DNA of 18,942 nt from Leptolyngbyaceae cyanobacterium CSSed165cm_216 (GCA_007135385.1 SLIY01000032.1:1-18942), one strand, 5' to 3'; shown: positions 8,110 to 15,662, numbered from the stretch's first letter. Notes: generated by a model from the letters alone, not told the origin. Translations and numbers: made by a program.

Positions 8110-8769
8110 CTACTCTTCAAAGGGTCTTACACCATATTGAAGCAGCTGTTGCCGACGAGTGGGGGAAGGCAGGGGCGGATTGTCATAGTACAGGTATGGA
8201 TGGGGCGGCATGCGCACCGGGTACATCGGCGGTGGTCGATGAGTTTGCCGCTGTAGGTGCATCAGCCACAGGGCAATAATCGCAAAGGCGGTACCGCCCC
8301 CCAGCATCAGCATCATAAACAGGCCCAGAATGCCCCACAGAATCATGGTTTGGGTTTCATTATTGCGCGGAATCGACTCGATCAAGCGCACCTGCTGAGA
8401 GGTCATATCCTCGACCGCTTGTTGATAGGTGCGCAGTTGTTCGACCACCATATCGGTTTCGGCCCGCTGACGTTCCAGCTGCATTTTCAAGTCGTCGGCC
8501 AATTCTTTTTGGGCTTGCAGTTCTTGTTGCAGACTTTCGGTTAAATCCTGCTGTTTAGTCAGATCCCGCTCTAGTCGATCTTGAAACGAATCAACCGCAT
8601 GGGTGGGGGGATGGGGTACTGGAATCGTCTGCACATTAAGACTTTCGGGACTAGGGGGGACCTGGGTTGGAACTAGCGATCGCGGGCTACCGGCACGACT
8701 AAGCAGCAGCGCCAGCGAGAGCGCCCCCATCCCGAACAAACAAGCTACTATAAGAGGCCTTGCCTTCAT
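8110..8769 (-). CDS. hypothetical membrane protein with coiled coil
   Basis: A 219-residue protein of unknown function. The N-terminal hydrophobic segment (about 5-25) could be an uncleaved anchor or signal peptide. A proline-rich linker follows, then a Gln/Glu/Leu-rich coiled coil (about 62-125) and a second strongly hydrophobic helix (about 141-170). The C-terminal tail is rich in proline and tyrosine, with MYPVRMPPHPYLYYDNPPLP, and ends FEE. The layout suggests a membrane-spanning scaffold or stress-type protein with a periplasmic coil and cytosolic tail. The ATG at 8769 is the only good start. It is upstream of the PlsY-dikinase fusion in the same direction and only 59 nt away, so they may be co-transcribed. 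I do not recognise the family. Confidence 0.75.
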   Translation of the reverse strand: MKARPLIVACLFGMGALSLALLLSRAGSPRSLVPTQVPPSPESLNVQTIPVPHPPTHAVDSFQDRLERDLTKQQDLTESLQQELQAQKELADDLKMQLERQRAETDMVVEQLRTYQQAVEDMTSQQVRLIESIPRNNETQTMILWGILGLFMMLMLGGGTAFAIIALWLMHLQRQTHRPPPMYPVRMPPHPYLYYDNPPLPSPTRRQQLLQYGVRPFEE

Positions 8770-9035
8770 TCAATCCCCAGGGGGGGTAGTCTGCATCGAT
8801 AGTCGCCATCAGTTCAGGAACCATTAATCATATTAGCGAAGATTGAGCCTGGCTAAGCCTTGGCCACCCATGTTTTAGGGAAAATTTCATCGAAACTACG
8901 CCAAACCGTAAAACATGCTACCGGTCCATGGCCGCTAGCGGAGAGCATAATAAGGCACTCCTGCCTCTCCGCCTGCCTGTGCGCAACCCAAAACTGGTGC
9001 ACCTGCTGGCCATTGGCGACTAGCCATACGCAACA
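8770..9035. other. intergenic stretch, probable promoter region
   Basis: 266 bases between two minus-strand genes. It should hold the 3' trailer of the secreted-protein gene and the promoter of the coiled-coil gene. CGGAGAG (8938-8944) and CTCTCCG (about 8966-8972) form a 7-bp inverted repeat with an inner GGCA/TGCC pairing, a possible weak terminator for the upstream gene, without a T-run. No ORF with coding character was seen. Confidence 0.35.
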
Positions 9036-9650
9036 CTAGTCACTTGTTGTCTCTTCAGCCTCTAAGGTTTGAAGCACAGCCTGAATGTCGGCGGGGGTAG
9101 CTCGCTCTTGGAGGTTGACCCAGCAGTGGCCTTGCACCAGGTCAGCTACCTCGGGCTGATTGACAACAGGCGCGGCAGGATTGGCGTCGGCTCTAGATAC
9201 TGGGAGCTGACTGCTGGCAAACAGCGTACGATTGGTGGCGGTCACGCCATTGCTGGGGCCAAGGCGACGGCTGGTCAACACTTGGGGAGCCGGGGGCTGA
9301 TTGCGGAGTTGCTGCAGGGCATTGAGGCAGGCCGGGCAATCACAGCCAAACAGGGCGACGGCAGCATCGCTCTCGGCAGCGCTAAAGCCGAAATCGAAGT
9401 CCTCGGACTCGGTTTGGCTAACCGTTGGGAGCGGGATATCGCCCACTGATGCAACTAGAGTGCCCCCATGCCGCGATCGCAGCCTTGGTCCAGGCTCCCT
9501 CGGCGTTCCGCAGGAAGCAACCTCAGATGCCACTTCCGAGCGAAGTCGGGATGACTCGACCCCGTTGGTTAAACCAAACAGCCCCATCGCCAGCGTTGCC
9601 CCGGTAATAGTAGGCACAGTCAACAGTCTCAAGAAAATCTTGCTGGTCAT
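9036..9650 (-). CDS. hypothetical secreted or anchored protein with CDCPAC motif
   Basis: 204 residues from the ATG at 9650. I chose this start over an in-frame TTG at 9665 because the AGGA just inside that TTG lies 8 nt upstream of the ATG. The N-terminus (KIFLRLLTVPTITGATLAMGL) is a positively charged hydrophobic signal or anchor. The rest is low-complexity, rich in Pro, Ala, Ser and Thr, consistent with an extracytoplasmic protein. The notable element is FGCDCPACLNALQQL, with Cys103, Cys105 and Cys108, a compact cysteine cluster that could bind metal or form a disulfide. Other cysteines are Cys47 and Cys176. It is divergent from the 2TM-type gene, with 212 nt between starts. The family is not recognised. 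Confidence 0.65.
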   Translation of the reverse strand: MTSKIFLRLLTVPTITGATLAMGLFGLTNGVESSRLRSEVASEVASCGTPREPGPRLRSRHGGTLVASVGDIPLPTVSQTESEDFDFGFSAAESDAAVALFGCDCPACLNALQQLRNQPPAPQVLTSRRLGPSNGVTATNRTLFASSQLPVSRADANPAAPVVNQPEVADLVQGHCWVNLQERATPADIQAVLQTLEAEETTSD

Positions 9651-9862
9651 TAATCTATTCCTCAATAGACTCGCCTCTAGCCATAACGGCTGATGCTCTA
9701 ATGAGGCCCATGACCGCTAGATCAAAGTAAGTGTTCCAAGACGGCACCTCCCCACCTCCCCCATCCCCCCTCTGTAACGATAGGTTTTCCGTACCACCAC
9801 CAACACCCACAACGGTCGAGATTTTGTCTATAAGAAAAAAGGGAGTATTGGTAGGGGCGACT
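9651..9862. promoter_or_regulatory. divergent intergenic region with C-rich/G-rich tract
   Basis: This 212-nt region separates divergently transcribed genes and must contain both promoters; I could not fix either -35/-10 pair confidently. Its main feature is a pyrimidine tract at 9747-9773. On the minus strand it reads as runs of six, five and four G separated by short spacers, a potential G-quadruplex in the leader or promoter of the secreted-protein gene. Confidence 0.35.
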
Positions 9863-10378
9863 ATGGCTGAGCTTATGACGGAACCCGATATTAGCAACAG
9901 CGAATTTTTATATCCGGCGGAAGATGCCCAGCAGATTCTGAGCATTGCGATCGCGCGGTATACCCAATCTGGCGAGCTCTCCCGGGCCCAGCTATTAGAT
10001 ATTGCCGCCGAGCTAGGCATTACCCCAGATACCCTGCTGGCGGCTGAGCAAGAATGGGATTTAAAGAAAGATGAAATCGCCGACCAACGGATCTTTGATC
10101 GTCAGCGAAAGTCACGGTTTCATCATGACCTGGGCAAGTTTTTGATTTTTGGTAGCTTTGCCCTGATCTTTCAGTTGGTGACGGGGGGCTGGCTGTGGAA
10201 TTGGATTTTGTATTTGACCTTTGGTCCCTGGGCTTTAGAGCTGATTTGGAATGGTTGGCGCATCTACAGGCCTAATGAGTACAGCTATAACCAAGAATTT
10301 CAGCGCTGGCGGCGTAAAAAGCAGCTTAAACAAGTTGTGGGCGGTGCAGCCCGCCGGTTGTGGCGATCGCTGAACTGA
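9863..10378 (+). CDS. 2TM domain-containing membrane protein
   Basis: 171 residues from the ATG at 9863; a longer frame is open upstream, but its extra residues look like leader. Residues 20-75 form a soluble helical region (AEDAQQILSIAIARYT, then ELSRAQLLDIAAELGI) resembling the regulatory N-terminal segment found on some cyanobacterial 2TM proteins. Two membrane helices follow (about 92-108 and 111-130), with a basic C-terminus (RWRRKKQLKQ). This is the layout of the 2TM domain family, which is otherwise poorly understood. The last codons overlap a HIP1 site (10363-10370) and run into sequence matching the cysS 3' end, so the native C-terminus may have been altered by a rearrangement. Confidence 0.75.
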   Translation: MAELMTEPDISNSEFLYPAEDAQQILSIAIARYTQSGELSRAQLLDIAAELGITPDTLLAAEQEWDLKKDEIADQRIFDRQRKSRFHHDLGKFLIFGSFALIFQLVTGGWLWNWILYLTFGPWALELIWNGWRIYRPNEYSYNQEFQRWRRKKQLKQVVGGAARRLWRSLN

Positions 10379-10405
10379 TCCAACAACGCCAGGCAGCCCG
10401 GCAAC
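10365..10405 (+). pseudogene. cysS: cysS 3'-tail fragment, left part
   Basis: Read in the frame of GCG ATC GCT (10363 on), this encodes IAELIQQRQAARQR, the conserved C-terminal helix of cysteinyl-tRNA synthetase (usually LIxxRxxARxxKDFxxADxIRD). Bases 10375-10405 match the second tail at 17478-17508 at 27 of 31 positions by my count. The match stops abruptly after 10405 where foreign sequence begins. The rest of this tail reappears at 13372, on the far side of the dikinase-like gene. Confidence 0.7.
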
Positions 10406-10698
10406 GAGGGGGACAGACTCTACTGGTGCACATCCAAATTCTGCATCCTCTGCCTGAGTACTGGGCATTAAGATTTGCTGAGGTTATTAGCACCACATCT
10501 CTTTATAGAGATATCCTGATAAAGCTGGGTAAGTGACGCAATCGGTTAAAACCCAGTTTCCTAAAAATTCGTTAAAGTTCGGCAGGGCAAAGGTTAGAGG
10601 CGATGTGTGCCTAGATATGAGTGCTGCTGCCCAGTACATCGTCGTCTCCTCAGCAGTGGGCTGTGTCCTTAGTCATCTGACTTATCAGGAAACGGAGT
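10406..10698. other. intergenic leader with two dyad symmetries
   Basis: About 290 bases upstream of the dikinase-like gene with no convincing coding content. Two inverted repeats are visible: ATCTCTTTATAGAGAT at 10497-10512 (6-bp arms), and CTGGGT/ACCCAG arms extended by AAA/TTT spanning 10521-10559. The first could be an operator, the second a leader hairpin or a weak terminator for upstream transcription. Neither is assigned to a regulator. Confidence 0.35.
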
Positions 10699-13356
10699 AT
10701 GGCTAAAGAACTAGGACAAATCGAGGTACAAACGCCAGTCAGTCATGGGCCAGCCGACGTCACGCGTAGCCTGAATCGGTTGGGTCGTTGTCACTTGTCC
10801 ATAGCGGGCGGCAAAGGGGCCAGCCTGGGGGCGATGCTACAGGTGGGTCTGCCCGTTCCCGAAGGCTTTGCCGTATTGACCCAGGCCTATGAGGATTTCG
10901 TTGCCCATAACCGTCTGGGGGAATCTGTGCGCCCCCTCGTCGAGGATGTGCCGCCTGACGATCCGCAGTGGCTAGCCGAGGCGGCGCAGGCGCTTAAGGA
11001 TCGCTTCATGGCGGGTGAGATTCCAGCCCAGGTGGCCCAGGCTATCGCCCAAGCCTACGATCGGATCGGCGGCGGACTGGTTGTCGTGCGATCTTCGGCC
11101 ACCGCTGAGGATCTGCCGGGGGCTAGCTTTGCGGGCCAGCATGACAGTTTCCTCAACATCAAGGGTAAAGAGGACGTCTGCGATGCCGTACGTCGTTGTT
11201 GGGCTTCCCTCTGGAATCCACGGGCGGTGTCCTATCGCAAGCGGGTAGGACTGGACACGACTGATATCGCGATCGCGGTTGTCGTGCAGCGGATGATCAA
11301 TGCCGAACGCTCAGGGGTGCTGTTCACCGCTAACCCGCTCGATCATCGCCGCGATCGGATGTTGCTCTCGGCCTCCTTTGGGTTGGGTGAGGCGGTAGTG
11401 GGCGGCGATGTCACGCCTGATACCTGGGTACTGGATAGCACCGGCCAGGTGGTCGAGCACCATCTGGCCGACAAACAGGTCATCACCCAGCGTGAAGGCA
11501 AAGGCACCGTGAATCGCCCCATGCCCGAAGACCAGCGCCGTACCCTGACTCTAAACGCTGATGAAGTGGCCGCCCTGGCCCAGCTGGGTGCCCGCGCGCA
11601 GAAATTTTTTGATTCCCCGCAAGATCTTGAATGGGCGATGGAAGGGGCCAAGATCTACCTGGTGCAATCGCGTCCGATCACCTCGCTCTTTCCCTTACCT
11701 CAGCCTTTGCCCAGGCCAGAAGAAGGCCTGCGAATCTATCTCTGCTTCAACGTCCATGCCCAGCAGATGCTAGAACCGATCACGCCCATGGGCATCGACT
11801 ACTGGAGGGCGCTGACCGGCGGTTTTGCCCATGCCGTGACCGGGCGGCCCGAGCGCGAACTCCCGTGGCTAAAGGTTGCCGCAGGACGGATTTTCGCCGA
11901 CATCACCGAGCTTCTGCGTAAGCCCGGCCGCTGGTCGCAACTGGCCGAGGCGGCATCCGACAAGGATCCAATTACCGGCCAGGCCCTGCTGGCGCTCCGT
12001 GAGCGCGAGGGCGACCGGATCATCGGTCGTAAGGGGGGCTTGGGTTTCTGGTGGCGGCTGGGTCCCTGGTTCGCGTGGCTGGGTTGGCGCGGGCTGATGG
12101 CGTCGCTGAATCCCGAGACAGCGCGCATCCGCGTACTGGCTGAGACCGATGCCGCGATCCGCAAAATCGAGGCCCAGGCCGAGCACCTGACTACCATGGG
12201 GGCGCGGGTCGATTTCATCCGCGACGTGCTGGGACGGCGGGGGGCTATCATTTGGATCATTCCAGTGGCCGTGATGAACCCTGGCCTGATGGCCGAGGGA
12301 GCGGTGCGCAAGAAGATCCGGCAATGGCTCGGCGACGAGGACCTCTTCATCCCCGTACAGCGAGCCCTGCCGTACAACATCACCACTGAGATGGGGCTAA
12401 CCCTATGGCGACTGGCGCGACAACTGAAAGCCGAGGGGGCTGAGCCCACCCCCGATCACCCAGGCGTCGTGGACTTCCTAAACCGATTCGGTCATCGCGC
12501 CGTCTGGGAGATTGACCCCGGTATTCCCCGCTGGGCTGAAGACCCGACCTATGTGCTAGACCTGCTGCGCAGCTATATGGATATGTCCGAGCATGCCGAT
12601 CAGGAGGCACAATTTACCCACCAGCGAGAAGAGGCTGAGCGGGCCGTTGCCGACCTGCTGGCCCGCACCCGTGCGGCTAAGGGTGGGCTCAGGGCTCGCT
12701 GCTTCGCCTGGCAACTGCGCTGTTACCGCGAGCTTGCCGGTCTACGCGAACAGCCGAAGTTCGAGGGGGCGCGCATGATCGCGATCGCCCGGCGCATCCT
12801 GCTGGCTGCGGGGGCCGATCTGGTGGCCCAAGGCGAGCTTGATGCTGCTGCCGATGTCATGTTTCTGACCTTCGACGATCTGCTCGCCGCCGAGGCAGGT
12901 GGCGGGGGCAATCTGCGTGCGAAGGTCGCCGCTGCACGCCTCGAATACGAACGCGAAAGAACCCGCCGCGCCGTGCCTCGCTGGATGACCTCGGACGGCG
13001 AGGCTATTTTCGGCGTGCAGGTTGAGGAGGCCGAGAATGTGTTCACTGGCCTGCCGGTCTCAGCTGGAACCTATGAGGGGCCTGTGCGAGTGATCTTGCA
13101 TCCCGTAGGGGAGAGGCTCGAGGCGGGCGAGGTACTGGTTTGTCGCGGCACCGACCCGGCATGGACGCCCCTCTTCCTGCAGGCAGGCGCCTTGGTGATG
13201 GAGACAGGCGGCGCAGTCTCCCACGGCTCGATCGTGGCGCGGGAATACGGGCTGCCAGCGGTGGCCGGGGTGTCGGGGGCGACCGAGCGGCTAAAGGACG
13301 GCCAGCAGGTGATGGTGGATGGCTCGAACGGCCAGGTGAGGCTGCTTGATGCCTGA
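10699..13356 (+). CDS. PEP-synthase-like / rifampin phosphotransferase family dikinase
   Basis: 885-residue soluble protein, about the length of rifampin phosphotransferases and shorter than classical PEP synthase plus barrel. An ATP-grasp PEP/pyruvate-binding domain spans about 25-328: AGGKGASLGAMLQVGLPVP, VRSSATAED (130-138), GASFAGQHDSFLN, and DLEWAMEGAKIYLVQSRPIT at its end. The middle domain starts with QQMLEPITPMGIDYW, similar to the rifampin- or substrate-binding region. The C-terminal domain carries GGAVSHGSIVAREYGLPAV with phosphohistidine His842. No TIM barrel follows. Expected chemistry is ATP-driven transfer of phosphate through His842 to a small molecule; the acceptor is unknown. 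AGGA (10687-10690) precedes the ATG by 8 nt. The coding sequence is G/C-rich and lies between two halves of a cysS tail, indicating acquisition. Confidence 0.87.
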   Translation: MAKELGQIEVQTPVSHGPADVTRSLNRLGRCHLSIAGGKGASLGAMLQVGLPVPEGFAVLTQAYEDFVAHNRLGESVRPLVEDVPPDDPQWLAEAAQALKDRFMAGEIPAQVAQAIAQAYDRIGGGLVVVRSSATAEDLPGASFAGQHDSFLNIKGKEDVCDAVRRCWASLWNPRAVSYRKRVGLDTTDIAIAVVVQRMINAERSGVLFTANPLDHRRDRMLLSASFGLGEAVVGGDVTPDTWVLDSTGQVVEHHLADKQVITQREGKGTVNRPMPEDQRRTLTLNADEVAALAQLGARAQKFFDSPQDLEWAMEGAKIYLVQSRPITSLFPLPQPLPRPEEGLRIYLCFNVHAQQMLEPITPMGIDYWRALTGGFAHAVTGRPERELPWLKVAAGRIFADITELLRKPGRWSQLAEAASDKDPITGQALLALREREGDRIIGRKGGLGFWWRLGPWFAWLGWRGLMASLNPETARIRVLAETDAAIRKIEAQAEHLTTMGARVDFIRDVLGRRGAIIWIIPVAVMNPGLMAEGAVRKKIRQWLGDEDLFIPVQRALPYNITTEMGLTLWRLARQLKAEGAEPTPDHPGVVDFLNRFGHRAVWEIDPGIPRWAEDPTYVLDLLRSYMDMSEHADQEAQFTHQREEAERAVADLLARTRAAKGGLRARCFAWQLRCYRELAGLREQPKFEGARMIAIARRILLAAGADLVAQGELDAAADVMFLTFDDLLAAEAGGGGNLRAKVAAARLEYERERTRRAVPRWMTSDGEAIFGVQVEEAENVFTGLPVSAGTYEGPVRVILHPVGERLEAGEVLVCRGTDPAWTPLFLQAGALVMETGGAVSHGSIVAREYGLPAVAGVSGATERLKDGQQVMVDGSNGQVRLLDA

Positions 13357-13371
13357 CTTGTGGGTTAGCTG

Positions 13372-13446
13372 CGCGATCGCCTAGCAGCGGTGGGGATTAC
13401 GGTGGTGGATCAACCGGATCGAGCAGTCCCCTGGCACCGGCAGTGA
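13372..13446 (+). pseudogene. cysS: cysS 3'-tail fragment, right part with stop codon
   Basis: 25 codons read RDRLAAVGITVVDQPDRAVP, then WHRQ and TGA. This is the extreme C-terminus of cysteinyl-tRNA synthetase. It matches 20 of 24 residues and about 60 of 75 bases of the second copy at 17538-17612, with most differences at third codon positions. The match begins at a HIP1 site (13373-13380). Together with 10365-10405 it accounts for one tail missing about 30 nt in the middle, with about 2.97 kb inserted there. Confidence 0.75.
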
Positions 13447-13536
13447 GTTATCGGCAGACCATACAATCTGAGTCTATGCTTTTCTTGAGTGCCTATCTAC
13501 TGATAATCGGTCTGCATATATCAACAAGAACTATAT

Positions 13537-13765
13537 ATGCGTTCAGGAAGCGATCGACGGGCTTTTGCAGATGCCGGGTACTCCTTGCTTGAGGGATGGA
13601 GCTATCGGAGTATGTGGTGGATTACCCATAATGAGCATGGTGCATGTATGGCGAGAGGGGTGCATGGCCAATCGCTCTATGATTGATCCCGAAGCAGATA
13701 TGGTCATCGCTCGATTTGCCTCTTATCCAGTGGCGGGCAATGATCCAACAACAGGATTTTATTGA
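13537..13765 (+). pseudogene. C-terminal remnant of a NylB-type (6-aminohexanoate-oligomer hydrolase/beta-lactamase-fold) serine hydrolase
   Basis: The frame from 13537 reads RSGSDRRAFADAGYSLLEGW, then SYRSMWWITHNEHGA and ARGVHGQSLY. This is the conserved C-terminal block of NylB-like class C beta-lactamase-fold hydrolases (typically YRNxWW(V/I)THNEHGA then GIHGQ). The frame then hits TGA. Dropping one base at 13681 restores homology: IDPEADMVIARFASYPVAGN, ending at TGA 13763-13765. About 75 residues of a roughly 400-residue enzyme remain, with no catalytic Ser-x-x-Lys region, so the gene is dead. It lies immediately right of the cysS tail. Confidence 0.75.
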
Positions 13766-13864
13766 AGGGGTTGTGCTGGGAGAACAGGGCGGGGCACTGC
13801 CGCTTCTTTTCGCTCCGAATACGGTCACTATTTCCTATTGACGATGGCACACTCTCCCGATCGC

Positions 13865-14668
13865 TCACTCCGGCATTTGAATCACCTGCTCAAACTGACG
13901 TTGCTTAGCCCTGGGGTTAATCCCCAGCAGTCTCACATAGTTGCCAGGGTGCGCTGCTAAAAACTGCTCGATCTGAGCCAAAACTTCTGCTTCTTGGGTC
14001 GCCGCCAGGGCGGGGTCACTTTGCCAAGACCCCGCTTTAAACCGGCGGGGGTCAGCATACTCTAAACCCACCCGGTACCCCTGCCGCAGTTGCTGCCGCA
14101 CCTGGGCCACGGCCTCTGCACTCAAAGAGCCACCGTTACCCTTCGCGTAGTTGTTGTGGGCCGAGGTCTGCCACTGGGTCAGGCAGGCTACATCGTCGGC
14201 ACAGCGATCGCCCGCCCGCAGCGCCTGGTTGACAGCGACCACATGGTGAGAGAAAGCTTTGTCGCTCTCCTTCGCCTCCGGCAACCGATCCGCCGCCTGC
14301 TGGGTGGTAATCACCGCCCCCGAGGGCACGTAGCGACCGGCCGGAATCTCTACATCCTGAATCAGCACATGCATCATCACAATGCAGCCGTGGCCCACTT
14401 TGGCATTAAATACCGTAGAGCGAAAGCCAATAAAGCAGTCGTTGCCCACATAGGCGGGGCCGTGGATCAGCGCCAGGTGGGTAATGCAGGTATTGTCGCC
14501 AACCCACACCGAATAGGCCTGACCATCGTCGCCGCTGACCCGGCCCTGCTCGAGCCCGTGGATCACCACGCTGTCTTGAATGTTGGTGTTAGCGCCAATG
14601 TAAAACGGCGACCCTTCATCAGCTGAGCGTAAAGCAGGGTGGTTAGGGTCAGGCAACAATGGCCCCAT
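13865..14668 (-). CDS. ccmM: N-terminally truncated CcmM-like protein with one SSU-like domain
   Basis: 267 residues. Residues 16-165 match the gamma-carbonic-anhydrase left-handed beta-helix of the carboxysome scaffold CcmM: ADEGSPFYIG, NTNIQDSVVIHGLEQGRV, CITHLALIHGPAYVG. The zinc ligands are present (His37, His64, His69), as is a cysteine pair (Cys156 and Cys162) matching the redox disulfide known in CcmM. Residues 181-267 form a single RuBisCO-small-subunit-like domain (YRVGLEYADPRRFKAGSWQS). Usual CcmM has about 60 more N-terminal residues and three to five such domains. An in-frame TGA lies four codons upstream of the ATG and no ribosome site is visible, so the 5' end was lost. It may be a pseudogene or a short variant. 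It is not beside other ccm genes. Confidence 0.7.
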   Translation of the reverse strand: MGPLLPDPNHPALRSADEGSPFYIGANTNIQDSVVIHGLEQGRVSGDDGQAYSVWVGDNTCITHLALIHGPAYVGNDCFIGFRSTVFNAKVGHGCIVMMHVLIQDVEIPAGRYVPSGAVITTQQAADRLPEAKESDKAFSHHVVAVNQALRAGDRCADDVACLTQWQTSAHNNYAKGNGGSLSAEAVAQVRQQLRQGYRVGLEYADPRRFKAGSWQSDPALAATQEAEVLAQIEQFLAAHPGNYVRLLGINPRAKQRQFEQVIQMPE

Positions 14669-14918
14669 GGTGGGGTATCAACTTAAGCCGGGACAGATCA
14701 CGTCAGTAATGGGCTTACTCCCTCCGGGAGCCACTTTGTGTTTTATGTCGCTTGCGAAACGACAAGCTCAGCCCGAACGTGCTGAAAACCGCTCGCCCTG
14801 TTCGCGCAGCGGCTCCGGAGGGGCAGCCTGTCGTTGGCGCAGCCTGCCCGAAGGGCATAGGGCATCGCCTGAGACTGGTACACAGAGTTATCAGTGTGTA
14901 TGTTTCTCGCCTTGCGTT
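14669..14918. repeat. palindrome-rich repetitive spacer
   Basis: A 250-base stretch between the truncated ccmM and the transporter remnant. It holds several short hairpins: CTCCCTCCGGGAG (14719-14731), GGCTCCGGAG (14811-14820) and GCCCGAAGGGC (about 14846-14856). Copies of GCGCAGC and CAGCCTG recur within it. The style matches cyanobacterial interspersed palindromic repeats. CGACAAGCTCAGCC near 14760 also occurs near 18655. No gene was seen; frames open across it have no family resemblance. Confidence 0.5.
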
Positions 14919-15515
14919 GATACCCACTTCAAACCCATCACCGTCTGGAATGTGGCGATGATGGCTCGCACCCCGCACACCGGGCTATTTCGTCGGCCCA
15001 GTCGCCAGTCCCAGGCGTTGGTCGAAGCGGCCCTAGAACGGGTTGGGGTGGATAATCTGCGCGATCGCCCCATTGGTGCTCTGTCGGGCGGGCAACAGCA
15101 GCGGGTGTTTTTGGCTCGCGCTCTGGCCAAACAGGCCGACCTGCTGATTTTGGATGAGCCCTTTGCTGGCGTTGACCGCGCTCAAGCTGCTGGCATGCCG
15201 GTGCGGTGGTATTACCTGGGAATGGTGACGGCCATCAGCCTGACGGTGGTCGCTAACTTGCAAACCGTAGGGGTGTTGCTGGTGATCGCAATGCTGGTGG
15301 CCCCCGGCATGACCGCCTTTTTGCTGGTCAAGGAACTCCACCAGATGATGCTGTTGGGAGCTGTATTTGGGGCTTTAGCTGGAATAGTTGGCATGTACCT
15401 CAGCTACTATTTCGAACTTCCCTCTGGCTCAGCCATTGTTTTGGTGTCGTTTGGTCTGTTTATGCTGGCTTTTCTGTTTAGTCCCACCCAGGGAATTCTC
15501 ACCCAGAGGCGATAG
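14919..15515 (+). pseudogene. deletion fusion of Mn/Zn ABC ATPase (MntA/ZnuC-type) and permease (MntB/ZnuB-type)
   Basis: The first part, from about 14919, reads FKPITVWNVAMMARTP and continues to the ABC signature LSGGQQQRVFLARALA and Walker B LLILDEPFAGVD. It belongs to an ATPase of the manganese/zinc family but lacks Walker A and the first third. After GVD (15168-15176) it passes in frame into RAQAAGMPVRWYYLGM, VVANLQTVGVLLVIAMLVAP and three membrane helices, which are the C-terminal third of the cognate ABC-3 permease. A deletion has removed the end of the ATPase (including the H-loop) and the start of the permease while keeping frame. With no Walker A and half a permease it cannot be a working transporter. 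A matching binding-protein remnant lies just downstream on the other strand. Confidence 0.8.
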
Positions 15516-15530
15516 TGCAGGTATTGGTCA

Positions 15531-15662
15531 TCAGCATACCTTCATAGTCTGATCAAGATTGCCAATATCAGGGAAAGCCTCACTAAGCTGCGCTTGGATA
15601 ACGCGGACCATCGCCATGCCATTTTCTGCATCATGCCAGACATGTGGGTCAGATATTGAATA
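15531..15662 (-). pseudogene. remnant of a Mn/Zn ABC substrate-binding protein (MntC/ZnuA-type)
   Basis: On the minus strand a frame reads ISDPHVWHDAENGMAMVRVI followed by QAQLSEAFPDIGNLDQ and a stop at 15531-15533. DPHVWHD is the metal-ligand histidine block of cluster A-I metal-binding proteins, and the following helix fits the family. Only about 40 residues survive, with a stop and unrelated sequence upstream. It converges on the fused ATPase-permease remnant, so the former metal transport locus was both deleted and inverted. Confidence 0.65.

Noticed and set aside
11799..12449. Long minus-strand frame inside the 885-residue dikinase
   Set aside because: It is rich in Arg, Ser and Pro with no family resemblance, typical of antisense to a GC-rich gene; the plus-strand frame has clear catalytic motifs.
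13447..13536. tRNA or small RNA gene after the cysS tail
   Set aside because: Only a 7-bp inverted repeat (GCAGACC/GGTCTGC) is visible and no cloverleaf can be drawn.
14667..15515. One continuous 282-residue gene starting at 14667
   Set aside because: The first 84 codons are repeat-derived sequence. The rest is an ATPase lacking Walker A joined to half a permease, so it was called a pseudogene from 14919.
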